This document shows positions 23,193 through 36,600 of a stretch of 60,000 nt of DNA, piece by piece (positions within the stretch are counted from its first letter, which is position 1; every line of letters starts with the position of its first letter). Below the pieces are notes generated by a model. It was not told the DNA's origin. It saw only the letters and a list, made by a program, of their open reading frames with translations, and made no database searches. The position numbers and the translations under genes were made by a program. The DNA comes from Nematostella vectensis (lineage: Eukaryota; Cnidaria; Anthozoa; Actiniaria; Edwardsiidae): contig NC_064042.1 in NCBI RefSeq assembly GCF_932526225.1, forward strand, positions 15,327,040-15,387,039, given 5' to 3'.

Positions 23193-23640
23193 TCATGAGT
23201 CATTCACTTTGTAAACAGCGAGTACGCCAGGCCCTCCGGTCCCTTGGTACGAATTCCCCTCACAGTCGATTTTGCCGTCACGTGCATAGGCTCTCGCCCC
23301 ATTCTCCCCCGACCAGCACTCGCCATAGTACTCGATGCCAAAGTAGGTCCATGTGGGATGTTCAGCTTTCACCTGTGAAACACATATTAAAATTCGCATA
23401 AAGAGTAACCAGGATAATTAGATTTTTCAAATATTTTCAACGTCAAGTGGCTACCTGAAAGCATTGTATCTGCTTGATATAGCAAAAGTCAAAATCCAAT
23501 ATTTTGGAGTTATTTCGGCTATAACAATAGTTGCTCATCCTACCTTTGCCTCGCAATGGGCGATGGTCTTGCTCATGTCGTACCAATCGATATTACCTCG
23601 GAAGCTGGCGACGAGTGTCGAAAGAGGCTTTGTTCGACTA
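23193..23640 (-). other. WSC-like C-terminal module of gene A
   Basis: The end of exon 23 and all of exon 24 encode [20 protein letters not shown], then [32 protein letters not shown] and [11 protein letters not shown], ending VLAVYKVND. The spacing of Cys residues, the CY start and the YFGI...ECWSG core resemble WSC-type carbohydrate-binding modules. This placement after ADAMTS TSP1 repeats is not part of the usual vertebrate ADAMTS layout. A strong donor (GTAAGTAA) lies just after the stop codon, so the 3' UTR may be spliced. Confidence 0.6.
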
Positions 23641-26600
23641 CGATAACAGCCGAGGAAGTTGAAGCACTTGACGTCACTGTTGCAGGCTTGTTGGCGTGAG
23701 GGTTTGATGGCGTTATGGCAGTGGTAGTCTGCCACCTCGTGGTACGCACCGTTCAGGTCTTTCAGTTTGCAAGATAAGGTCCTTGATTGTCGACCTCCCG
23801 CACAGGTCTTCGTGCACTGGATATAAGAATAAACAATAGGATAATTGCACTAAGAAATCATAAATTTTAGGTTGCAAATTCTTACGCGCTCTGGTTTTTG
23901 GCGGCAAATAGACAAAACCAAAAAGCAAATTATCTAGCGCTTTCCAATCTTCCAGAAAGCTTCTATGTCAGGGGGATTTTATTTTCATTGAAAGGTTTTA
24001 GTTTTTCGTCCCTCTCTGGCATGACCGCCGTAACCATTTCTGTTTTTATTTCGGCGTGAGATTGACATTTAAATGTCACGTGTTTTCTTAGAGTAAGTAG
24101 GGGTTTATTTTTATGCCAAGATGGCGTTCCACAAAAAATGATACTGGGTACTTCCTGAAATGAGCATAAGTTACGCGAGTAAATCTATAATAACTCACGC
24201 TTAATAAATCAAAAGTCTTGAAGACCAATTGTTCGTGTGCCCCTTGTAAGTAGGGCCTCAACCAATGAATACCAGATATGTGTACCAAGCACGTGACATT
24301 CATACTGGAACCGGATCTAGGATGTTACGTATGAGAACATACCGCTGACCATTCCGTGGGCATCCATTCAGGAGGACAGTCGACCTTGTTACACTCCTGA
24401 TTCAAAGTGACGGTAGGTTTACTTCCGGTACAGCTAGCATCCGGAAGTGTCTCGTACTGCTTGGACCCAGTGAACGTCTCACGGCGACAGATGACCGAGC
24501 GGGACTGGGTACCTTTGCCACAGGTGGCCGAGCATGGGCTCCATTCCGTCGTGTACCAGCTGTCAATCAAATATAAAAATAGTCACGTGATATTACCCTG
24601 TGTTATTACTCCATATGTCTGCCATCAAAAGGTATATTATTCTTGCACGACCACACGCTGTCTTACCTGGAGACGCACTTGGCGGTCTCGCATTCCTGAT
24701 TGGCTGCTGGCTTCGAGCCTGCGCACAAGCTCTCTCTGACGTAAGTTTTGTCGTCCTTGCGCAGGCACGCCACGTCACGCTCTTGAGACCCTGTTTGATG
24801 TCGCCATAATCATGTTAAATATTATTACTCTTTAGAAATGTCCCATTTTAATAAGGTAAAAAGAATTGACATCAAGAAAATTAAATCGATATCAATTCAA
24901 AATAAAATTGAAAAAAGTATTCCCGCTACATTTTTATTTTTGGTCAGAATAATAGAAACACCGCAAATATGAGAGAAAAAAATATGAGAGAATATTACAT
25001 TAACAGTTATTCGCATGAATGATATTTCAACATAAAGAAAGAAGTAACATTGCGACTATCGAGGGAAGAACTCAACTCAGGCCCCGACGTTTGAGGTCCC
25101 ACCCATTCACCCAAGTCAAAAGTCAAATAACCTCTTTGAAAGTAAGCCTGTATCCTCGTGTACCCGGGAAAACAAAAGTGTATACTACTAAATGACGATA
25201 TCATACTAGCATAACGCATGCGCAGTAGCTCACCAATTCCGCAGGCTTTTGAGCATGCGCTCCAGGCCCCAGTCTTCCACTCCACATCACTACTACTGAC
25301 ACTCGAATTTCCAGGAATCAGGTATTTCCACGTGACTGCCTTATTTGAACCAATAACACTCTGAAATGGAAACCCTGTGTTAGACGCACTGCTCAAGTGT
25401 TCTATGCTCGGGGGGATCTTGCGCTTGGAAAACCCGTGTAACTGTCGGCTGATACAGTAGCTAATCGTATAATGCGGGATGGCTCTGCCCATGTGTGGTT
25501 GGGATACCTGCGTACATTTATGGGATACCTGTGTCCATGTGTGGAATACATTTGTGGAGATGCCTGTGGTACTTACCACCATAAATAGTCCATGTTGAGC
25601 GTTTTTCGTCCAGGAATATCTATGGAATCTTCTCGCGTGGGGTGCCTGTGGTGTATCTATGGGATGCCTGTGGTGTATCTATGGGATGCCTGTGGTACTT
25701 ACCACCATGAAGAGCCCTAGCTGCTCGTTTGTCGGTCCAGGAATATCTATGGTATCTTGATACACACTATCTTCGTGTTTGTAGATGACTTTCGTGCCAG
25801 CCGCCTCTACCGTCGTACTCCAAGTAGGCAGGTTGATAAGATAGCTGCCCGAGGCGTCTTTAATACCTAAACACGATGTATGCAGTGATTGCCTTGGTAA
25901 TGTTTATTTTCATTTCATATTGTTTCGGATAGGTATTGTCAGGGCAAGGTAGAACATAAAGGTGAATAATATCATTCTGAACAGCTCTAGAGAAAGCAGG
26001 TTGTTCGGTGAAAATCAAATAGCTAATAGATACACCTCTTGCTAAACATTTGTAAACTTTATTCAGCCCAAGGATAGCCCATTGGCAAAGTCAAGTGAAT
26101 TATGTAAAATTCAGAACATTCTGGTTTTACGGTTGTGGAAGCTGTCTCTAGAGTCTGTTAATGTTGCTTACCAAGAACATTGTGGTCCGCGTTGGTTTTC
26201 TCTACGTGTACGTTTGTGGCCCCGGCGGGGAGATCAAACATCTTACATCCGGGATATGGCCCTTCACATTAAAGAAGTATATGTCACATAAAAAAAAACC
26301 TCTCGTGAGAATCCTTTTTCTGTCCCGCAATTGCCATCCCGTAAGGCGTGTCCCTTATCCCGTAACCATTGCCTTGCATCCCGTGTCCCGTAACCCGTAT
26401 CCCTAACTATTGTCCCGCAACCCTCGACGCCGCTTGTTATTCATCCCGTAATCGATGTCCGTTATCCCGTAACTCTCACCCTTGCATACCGTGACCCGCA
26501 TCCAAACCCGTGTCCCGTAACACGTGTCCCCTATCCCATAACCCGTGTCTCTTATCCCGAAACCCGTGTCCCTTTTCAAACACATGTCCCGCATCCCGCG

Positions 26601-29600
26601 ACCCCTGTCCCTTATCCCGTAACTCGTGTCCCGCAACCCTCGACGCCGCTTGTTCTTCATCCCGTAATCGATGTTTCTTATCCCGTAGCCCGTGGCTTGC
26701 ATCCCGTGTCCCGCTACCCATAGCCCCGTGACATGTCCTCTACTCACCCCATCTAGGGCAGTGTGCCGAGTAAGTGCCAGTGACGACAGAGCACGTGGAG
26801 CTGTCTCCATTACACACGCCACACCGGTCAACACGTTGTCCTGATCCAAGTACGTCGTCACATCCCACTTGCTGGATATTTAAAAAAGATTTCTTTAGAT
26901 TTTTGGAGCGACAGGCCGTCAGAGTATGGGTGTGCTGGGAAAACTTATTTTGGGCCATAGTATAGCCCATCCTATTAATAGACATGGTATAGCCATCACA
27001 TTATATATCCATAGTATAACCATTACACCCTAAAGGTTTTATGGGAGCAGTCAATTTCCATCATATACATTATCGTTAACCCAATGAAAATGCTGTTTAG
27101 GTCTTCCTCTAAAGGGGGGGGGGGGGGGGCTCTTTCGGCCCCCCATCCGTAATTTTTTAAACAATGGAGCTATTATGTCCAAATTTTTAAAGAATCATTA
27201 TCTCCCCTCCCTCCCCTCCCTACCTCGCATTTCCCTTGTATGCACACGTCTTTGATGCTGCTGTCCTTGAAGCATCGAGTTCCGTCCCCAACTTTTCCGC
27301 GAGGATGCATCAGACTTCCCTCAATGCACAACAGGTCACATTCGTAGCCTGTTATTGAGTCTATGTTCAGTACTATGCACGGAATTTGAGCGCATTGTGC
27401 TTAAGGTGAATGATGTGCCCGGAGATGGGCATAATGTAGGTATTATTAGAGATAAGGTTTTTCCACTAAATATTCTTTGTGGTTTGGCTGAGCGTGTCTT
27501 TTTATGGGAATGCTAGGAATGGATCAAATGAGGAAGTGGAGGGTATTCTGTTTATGAAGTATACTAATTCCTGAGAAATAGACACCCTGTTCTTAGAAAA
27601 AGGTATAATTGACAAAACAAAAAAGGACAACCGAAAAACATTTGGCGAACCTTTGGAGTAGCGAGGTTCAGGGGCCTTAAAGTTTATCGCTCTGCATTGG
27701 TGTGTCCTGTATGTATCGGTCCCGCTAGGACAAGGCTGAGGATTACAGATCTTGTAGTGTGCCCGGCTTGGCCCGACACAGTCGGCACCACCCCGGAGAG
27801 GCCTGTAATAAAAAAAAGATAGTATAACATATTGTCTGTCTGTACATCTGTCTGACAAACGTCCGTCCGTTTGTCTGTCCATTCCCTTTGTTCCATACCG
27901 TAAACGATCTAATAAACGCCCCCTATCTAAAGAGCACATCCATTCTAATGAACACCTCCCTCCCCTAAGCTTAAAAGTTTGTATTGAACGCCCCTCTCTA
28001 ACAAATGCCCCCCGCTTTTTAACGCCTCCACTACCCTATCACACTCCCCTCCATTAAGCTTCAAAACAAATGACATAGGGATTCCGGTGATATAAATCAA
28101 ATTATATTGCATAATCAACTTATATTACATAATCAACGCTGGAAAGCGAGTAGCGTCTGGTTCAATGTCAAAAAATGCTCGCTACGCAGGCTATAATTCA
28201 ACGCGACCCTGACTGAAATCAGAGCCTCAGTGCACTTGGTTTGTCATATTGTTATAGTTTATAATGAATGCCCCTCTTTAATAAAAATAATAAAAACGCC
28301 TCTTGTCTTTGGAACCCCCCCCCCAAGGGCCTTCGAAACTTTATAAACGCCCCTTTTATTAGATAATTTACGGTACTTACCTTTGGTTGGTGCAGGTCCG
28401 TGTTTTCCACTTACTTGGGACTGTTGCAATTCCGTGTTTTCCACTTACTTGGAGCTGGTGCAGGTCCGTGTTTTCCACTTACTTGGAGCTGGTTCAGGTC
28501 CGTGTTTTCCACTTACTTGGAGCTGATGCAGGTCCGTGTTTTCCACTCACTTGGGGTTGGTGCAATTCCGTGTTTTCCACTCACTTGGGGTTAGTGCAAG
28601 TCCGTGTTTTCCACTTACTTGGGGTTAATGCAGGTCCGTGTTTTCCACTCACTTGGGGTTAGTGAAAATCCGTGTTTTCCACTTACTTGGGGTTGGTGCA
28701 GGTCCGTGTTTTCCACTGGACGCCACCACCACATGAATAAGAGCAGGTAGAGTATTCCGCTGACCAGTCAGACCAACCGCCGTCTACAGGTGAAGAACCA
28801 TCATCGACACACTCGCCCGCAATGCACCACTGGGTAAAATATTTAGCGACAACCATATCGTTAAAATTATTTTATAATCGATAGTCTCAATGACTACAAA
28901 ATTACAACAAAGACTGATGGAATGAATTGAATGACTGGTAGAATGATTAACAGTATATCGTGTTTTGGAGACCCAAGATTCCTGTTTGCTGCCATCTAAA
29001 TATCATATTCAGTTAAGGCTTTTACTACCCTAGGTACCAGAGGCTCTTCACTCGTTCAGTGGCACACCGGTCCCGGCTAGTCGCTTCACTATACGTTGCC
29101 GCCACTTTGGGACACATTGTGAGTGAAAGTTTAAGCTCGAGCCACCGGTACCCGATGAGGGAACACCTCCTCCCTCAGGTACAACTCTAGACACAAGTAT
29201 AAGTCTAGACACGAGTATAAGTCTAGACACAAGTATAAGTTTAGACATAAATATAAGTCTAGACACGAGTATAAGTCTAGAAATAAGTATAAGTCTAGAC
29301 ATAAATATAAGTCTAGACACGAGTATAAGTCTAGAAATAAGTATAAGTCTAGACATAAATATAAGTCTAGACACGAGTATACGTCTAGACATAAATATAA
29401 GTTTAGACACAAGTATATGTCTAGACACAAGTATAAGTCTAGACATAAGTATAAGTCTAGACATAAATATAAGCTTAGACACAAGTATAAGTCTAGACAT
29501 AAGTATAAGTCTAGACATAAATATAAGCTCAGACACAAGTATATGTCTAGACATTTTCTTGTGGTAAATGGCTGCTGCTTACCTTTCGCACTCCGCACCG

Positions 29601-30600
29601 TGTCCCGTCAAGTGGCGGGGCATTCATTGAAAGGCAGGTTACGCCGCCGTTCTTAGAACAATATAATGAGCCACAATCTCCCTGTTGAGATAGATATTTG
29701 GGGCATTCATTGAAAGGCAGGTTACGCCGCCGTTCTTAGAACAATATAATAAGCCACAATCCCCCTGTTGAGATAGGAATTTCTTCAGCTTTTAAAATTG
29801 TCAAATAGTATGAGGTTTATAATAAGGAGCGTAATACTAAATGGATGCAAGTAGAAAAGCTTTAGCTCAGGTATTGAACCTGTGGGAGCGACACTGTTTT
29901 GTATCGTTCAGGATTGTTTTCTGTTTACTCGGGTTTTCCTCCCTAGAATACGGCCGTTGGATGAGTTGTCGAACCCTGCCACTGTTGTTTTTTTAAATCT
30001 AACTAACAAATGTATTGCGGGAGCTGTGTATTGCTAAAACTAACCATTTTCTAGCTTTTATTATAGTATTACATCAACAACAAGTTGAAATGCGTACCCT
30101 AAAATTGTCCCAGCATGCTGTTCGCTATCAACTCAATCCAATCCCTCACGTAATGTAAGAATAAAGCATGCTTTCGGCCCCACCAAGCTCCAATGGGTTA
30201 TTCCAGAAACAAATCCTTTCTTCCCAAAGGAAGAATAAGGAAGATGATTATCCCAATCATAGAACTGCCTAAAATTTTCTTATTCCGCTTCCTAATTATT
30301 TACTTACAATTTTAGGTCCACAACCCTTGTAGTCACTGTTATACGTCATCTGACACTGTTTGGTGCGATCGTAGATCTGTCCAGGATGTTTCCCTTGCCA
30401 GGAAGTCAGAGAGTGGACCATTTTCCCAGGAGCATCATCAAGGGGCGAACACGAGCTACCTCTGCGCATGCGTGGTAACCCAAATGTTCAATAATACAAT
30501 TCACAGAGCTCTTTCTCTCTCGGTGTTTGTATCTGTCTGTGTCTGTCTGTCTCTCTTACTTTTTCTCCCTCCCTCTCTCCCTCTCTCACCCTCCCCCCCC

Positions 30601-30682
<82 letters not shown>

Positions 30683-33600
30683 TTCTCTCTCTTTCTTTCT
30701 CTCTCTTTCTTTCTCTCTCTTCCTTTCTCTCTCTTCCTTTCTCTCTCTTCCTTTCTCTCTCTTCCTTTCTCTCTCTTCCTTTCTCTCTCTTCCTTTCTCT
30801 CTCTTCCTTTCTCCCTCTTCCTTTCTCTCTCTTCCTTTCTCTCTCTTCCTTTCTCTCTCTTTCTTTCTCTCTCTTCCTTTCTCTCCCTCTCTCTCCCCCT
30901 CCCTCTTTTTATCACTCCTTCTCTTCCCATTTTTTCGAATACTTTCGTTACTAGTTTCCTACAGCAATGAAATCTTGATCTCTTATCCCTAATCTCTTCC
31001 TCACCATAAATTGGACGTTAAGGTCACGTAAACTTACGTTAGAATGGACTGCAGTTTCTCTCTACTGCAAGGAGAGAACTTGTAGGCTTTGCCTCCGCCA
31101 GACACTGAAGTACCCATGATGTATTGACCATTTCGACAATCAGGTCGTGACGAGGCACCGTCATGGCCGACACCAAGGCTAAGAGACAAAAACACTTCCT
31201 ATTGTAACGATGATTATGATGATCATTATGATGATGATGATGATGATGATTATTATTATTTGTAAAGTGTCACTGAAATTTGAGCTTTTTGTCCCTGAAC
31301 TGACACACATGGCAATGATAATCAAGAAAATATTATCTTAAAAAGCCAAAATCTGGTTATGTGCACTTCGGCCTCACGTTATTTGTGGTTTGGAAGTCAG
31401 TCCGTAATACAAGGAACCTATAGCCGTTGTTAGAAATTGTGTCTTCGCTCTCTATCTGGAATCGCGCGTTTTCCATGTTTTTCCGTCATGTCATTCCAGG
31501 CAAGTTTACTCACGTATGCGCGATTTCATGAGCCACGATGATAGAGGCCTGGATGCCTGAGTTCCCTGCTAATGCCTTTCCGAGACTCCCACAAGTGGAT
31601 CCCGCAGACGCGAGTCCTAGCATAAAGCATAAAAAAGGGGGGGTAAATCATACAACACCTCCTCCCGCACGGCTACTGTTTTTGTAACCAAATCAGCGTG
31701 GGCCTCCTGTGCATTTCTTGTGCGCGGTCACTAAGGCAGTTTCGAAGCCGCCGTTATCACAAGTCGTGTTATATTAGAAGAAAATTTGTATTAAAAGTTT
31801 TTACCTTACCCAAGAAAACATAACAGTTTTCTACATCCATTCAACTCGTCAATGCTGCATCTTTATCATTTATTATTGTTTTTTTGTCTATTGTCTGTCT
31901 GATGCTTATTCTGATGCTTATGTTGATTTGTCTGTCTGATGTTATTAATCACTTATCTCTTAGAATCCTTACCGCCTGTGACCGACCTGAAACAAAGACA
32001 AACAATAAATCAAACAAATTGTTTAGCCAGTCTTTCACATTTGTTCGAAATCTGCGCTCCAATATTTTAGGTGGAAACATGCAAAGAACATGCAAGAACA
32101 AAGGGTTTAAACATTGTTAAAATCATATTTCCGAACAATTATCCGACACACAAAAAACAATCCAATTACGTTTCCTTTTTATTTGTTTTAGAATATCTAA
32201 CTATATAATTAGTATTACTTCAAATGTTGAATAAATTTTAGCCAATATTCGGTAGAGGAGCTTTTGAATGACTTCAACTTAAAAAAATAAAATGGTATTT
32301 ATGAAATCAAGGGTTGACTTACGAAACAAGAACCGCAACATCAGCATGGGCGGGATCGCTGTCGTCTGACGGGAGGTTCGCGGACGCCCATGATCCAAGA
32401 GCATCCAGACGCGTGTAGCTCGACGCAGAGGCATCATAACCGAGCTGAGAGAAAACCTTATTCTTATTCATGCAGTTTCGAATATTTGACAGTCCTCTAA
32501 GAAATCAAGTGACTTTTTGATAGAAATAAAAACAGAAATGGCTGAGGCCGTCACGCCAGACAGCGACGTAAAAAATAAAATCGTTTTGACACATAGACGT
32601 ACTGACTGTTCCAAAAAGCGGCGAATAAGTTGTATTTTGTTGTTATTTGCCGCTAAAAGCCTGAGCATGCGCGAGCTTACGACCAACGAGTCGCCTATAC
32701 TTACTGTCTTACTACACCTCTGAATTGTCAATTCATACTATCCCAACCCCTGTATCTTGTCAATTCATACTATCCCTACCACTGTATCTAGTCAATTCAT
32801 ACTATCCCAACCCCTGTATCTTTTCAATTCATACTATCCCTTCCCCCGTATCTTGTCAATTCATGCTATCCCAACCCCTGTATCTTGTCAATTCATACTA
32901 TCCCTAACACTGTATCTTGTCATTTCATACTATCCCTACTTCTGTATCTTGTCAATTCATACTATCCCTACCTCTGTATCTTGTCAATTCATACTATCCC
33001 TACCCCTGTATCTTGTCAATTCATACTATCCCAACCCCTGTATCTTTTCAATTCATACTATCCCTACCCCCGTATCTTGTCAATTCATGCTATCCCAACC
33101 TCTGTATCTTGTCAATTCATACTATCCCTACCCCTGTATTTTGTCAATTCATACTTTCCCTACCCCTGCAGTGTTGATTGTAATCCCGACGATCACGAGG
33201 TTGACTTTGACTCCACCGGCGCTAGGATTCAGGAACATGTGACGAGTCTGTAAAAAGCAATCAGCCAATGAAATATGTTCTTGGCACCAGGTAACCAAAC
33301 ATTGTTATTGCTACACTTTCTCACTTACCACATGTGCGACCATCAGCAAGTAGTTCGTTGTCTCGTCGCCATATTTGTCTGCCGTAAACTGGTCGGCAAC
33401 CATGTGGGTCTCAAGATACTTTCTTCCTGTACGCTTGGCCAGCGGCTGTGAGCTATCACGCATGCGTAGGCCTTCAATAAAACAATTTTCACAAGTTTAG
33501 TTCTGAGCATGCGCGTCAAATAGATATTGTTGGAATCGAGAAGAAACGTGCAAATTCACACAGATAAATTACCCAATTCCCGCTACCAAAAAAATCAAGC

Positions 33601-36600
33601 AAAGTGCTTCAGCCAACATTCTTCTTTGAAGAGTGGGATACACCTTGAGCCTACGACACCTTTTCCATTTTGGACGCTCGTATCGCCAGCGAAATTACCG
33701 CCAGTATCGGAACAATCAGATAGATATCGGCGAATTCGCCGACGCTTCAGCAGACCGACCTGACGATTTCCTGCCGATGATTGAAATTCGCTCGTGCGAA
33801 CGTAAAAAATCGCCTAGTGTGTCGTAGGCTTTTTCCAACGCATTCTGTTTCTAAAAAAGGCCGATAAAGGGCCGGTTGCCCCCCTCCCCCCTATTTTTGG
33901 CACTCCTGGATGCGCCCCTGGATGAGACATCTTTTCTCATCCTGCAGCCCTTGCTCACGACAAATCGATTTCTGGAACCGGGATGGCTGTGGTTGGAATC
34001 GGCTTACCGTTATTTGTTTCTTTTGTAGGGAAATCATCAATGAAGTCATCAGCCGCTCTTCGGTATACCACGTGAGGCTGGGCCCCATCTTTTGCTCCAT
34101 AATGCTTTGCGAGCCGACTCGGCAGAGGCTGAATGAACATAGTGTCTTCTGAGGTGTCAATCATACCAGACTGAGAAAATACAATACAGCCAATTAAAAG
34201 TAAGTACTGTTCATTTGTTACTCGAAAATATCAAAGAGAACAACTAAGAAAAGATTTCTACTTACCAATCCAGCGTGAATTCTCAGTGCAACCAAGGAGT
34301 CTGGGTGCGAGGTCACGTGACCATGGTAGTACTCAGCCTCTCTCGGTACCTCTGTGCTTGTCCTGCTTCCATCCTTATGCACGGTGTGTACACGTGCTTG
34401 CTCGGACAAGAGGTCGTCACTCTTAGTGACTTTCAGGTGAAGGTCTTTACCCATTGCTCGGACCTTGAAGTAATGGAAGTTGGGTTCTTCGAGCCCAGTA
34501 CTCCTCCGCTGTTTTGATTCCTCGTGTGGGCGGAGCTTGAAGCTAAATAAGTTACCGGACTCATCGGATTGGAATGGATGGACGACGTCGTATGAAGGAA
34601 CTGTGGACCAATATCAAATTAATCAGTCATTAAAATTGTTAAAAGACACAGGAAGAGCACATAAGCTTATTTTGATTGTATAAATTTTCTCTAGAGAGAA
34701 ATTCATCATCGATGAGAGAAATCGGCTATGAAATATTCTTTAATCCTATATCTAAATCATGTGCGATTTTGATGCCTTGTGAGTGGGGGCAAATTTGCCG
34801 AGCGCGCGGCAAACCTGTGTTTTCATATAATTTAGCATTTACCATCGGATTTTATAAAAAAAACGATGTTTGTTTTGGCAAATCAGAGCGAGCATATGAC
34901 AACCATATCGAATTCTATGTCTTGTCGTCACAAGGATATTGACATTTCTGAAAATAATTCAGTTAACCCAAAACCAACTGAAATTTCTTACCTTCAGAGT
35001 GTGAATCGACGTCAAAAAATGTCTTGAGCTCTGATGACGTCATACGATGGTGCAACGGGAGATCCTAATAGTCACATGACCATAGAGGCGTATTTAGTAA
35101 CCATAGCAACTGTTGGCCTTGTCGCGTGGTCACATTACAAAGGACGTGTATTCAAGAACCATAGCAACTATTAACTTTTTGACGTTTTACTTCAGTAAAA
35201 GAAGAGTCAAGGTCTATCAACAAATAAAGTTGACAAATGGTCAATTGAAGGGAACCTAAAGTAAAATTTTGAAATTTGTATTGTATAAAGTGTTTCTAAC
35301 ATTAAAATGGTTAATGATAAACACTTATTGTTTTTTTTCTTGTGATTGCTTTTAGGTTTAATGTGTGCCTTGTATAAATAAATACAAAAAGGGTGTCCTT
35401 GTATAAATAAATACAAAAAGCCCAAATTGTCGTGTTCGTCAACCAGAAGAATACATACAACACACCATGCTCTGAAGAAGCCTTATTAAAGACGAAAACC
35501 ACCTTTCCTTGTATGGATATCTCATATAACACACTTCCTAATATTGCGACAGTTCGTATCAATTCGTCCCACAATGGGATACAAGGTCAAGAGACCACTG
35601 ATATCGTATGGGAATGCACCATACAAAGCGTGCCATGGTAAACATGATATTATTATGCAAAGCGTGCCATGGTAAACATGATATCATGGGTTGTGAGGTC
35701 ATCTCTATGTTACGTCATAGTGGCGACTCACATATGTGGGAGTCTAGCTGTTCCAGGCTCTATTCCACCGATGGGCCTTCCCTTTGTTAAATGCACTCTT
35801 ACACTAATTCCTAGTGGAGACCTCTATTTAGTAGATGTGTTTACACAGCCGTAATTCAATATGATTGATTAAACCTCTCATGCCTTTGGGCTACGTCGGG
35901 CGTCCTCAAAGCCCGCTTGGGCCCCGTTAATATGACACAGAAAGCTTTGCAAAGCAGAAAAACAGACTGAAGAAAATATTTTTTGAGTTTTACACGTACA
36001 AAACTTTGAATAAAAATATGGCTTACGGAAACTGTCCAAAAAGAATCAAAATTTCTCGAGCGCCAATACATAAAACATGTGTCGGGATAAAAATTGAGTT
36101 TAGGCTCCACATGCATTTATATAGTTCTTTAGTCCAAAAGGAAGGGGGAGGAGAAGATGTTGAAGAATTGAATATATTAGCTAAATACCTTGTGACGATC
36201 TTGTAAGTGTAAGGATAAGGAACCTGAAAAAATATATGAATTAACATTCACGTTATAAATTTGCGATCGTTGTTAACTCGAAGACGGGGCTTATTGGAGA
36301 GGGGCTTCTTTTAAAATCCGTTTCTCGTTTTTCGCACTTACGGCTACCTTGCCCTTACAATGTCTCCGATGAGTATGAACTAAACTTGTATTGACATAAT
36401 ATTATTATTATTTGTATCTTTTTTATATTTAAACCAGGCAAGAATCATTAGTACCTGTATCAGAAGTTACGTTTGTATTATTTTGCTTCTTGGAGAAAAG
36501 AAGAGGCTTATTTGGAAATTTAGGCTCTAGTTTAATTTTGGCTTTGATGGTGGGCTTTACGGCGCCTTTACGGTTTATTACAGTGATAAACATTTGTTTG

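Noticed and set aside
22741-23214. Polyhistidine open frame over the CCATCA run
   Set aside because: It is a translation of a hexanucleotide microsatellite in the 3' flank of gene A, with no start context or splice support.
26403-26985. Independent ORFs over the CCCGTAACC repeat
   Set aside because: They mix gene A exon 17 with translated minisatellite. Only the exon portion is supported.
28387-28662. FSTYLGL-type repeat protein
   Set aside because: It is antisense translation of the 34-bp donor minisatellite of gene A.
30472-30970. Ser/Leu-rich and Arg/Glu-rich open frames
   Set aside because: They are artefacts of the CT tract inside a gene A intron.
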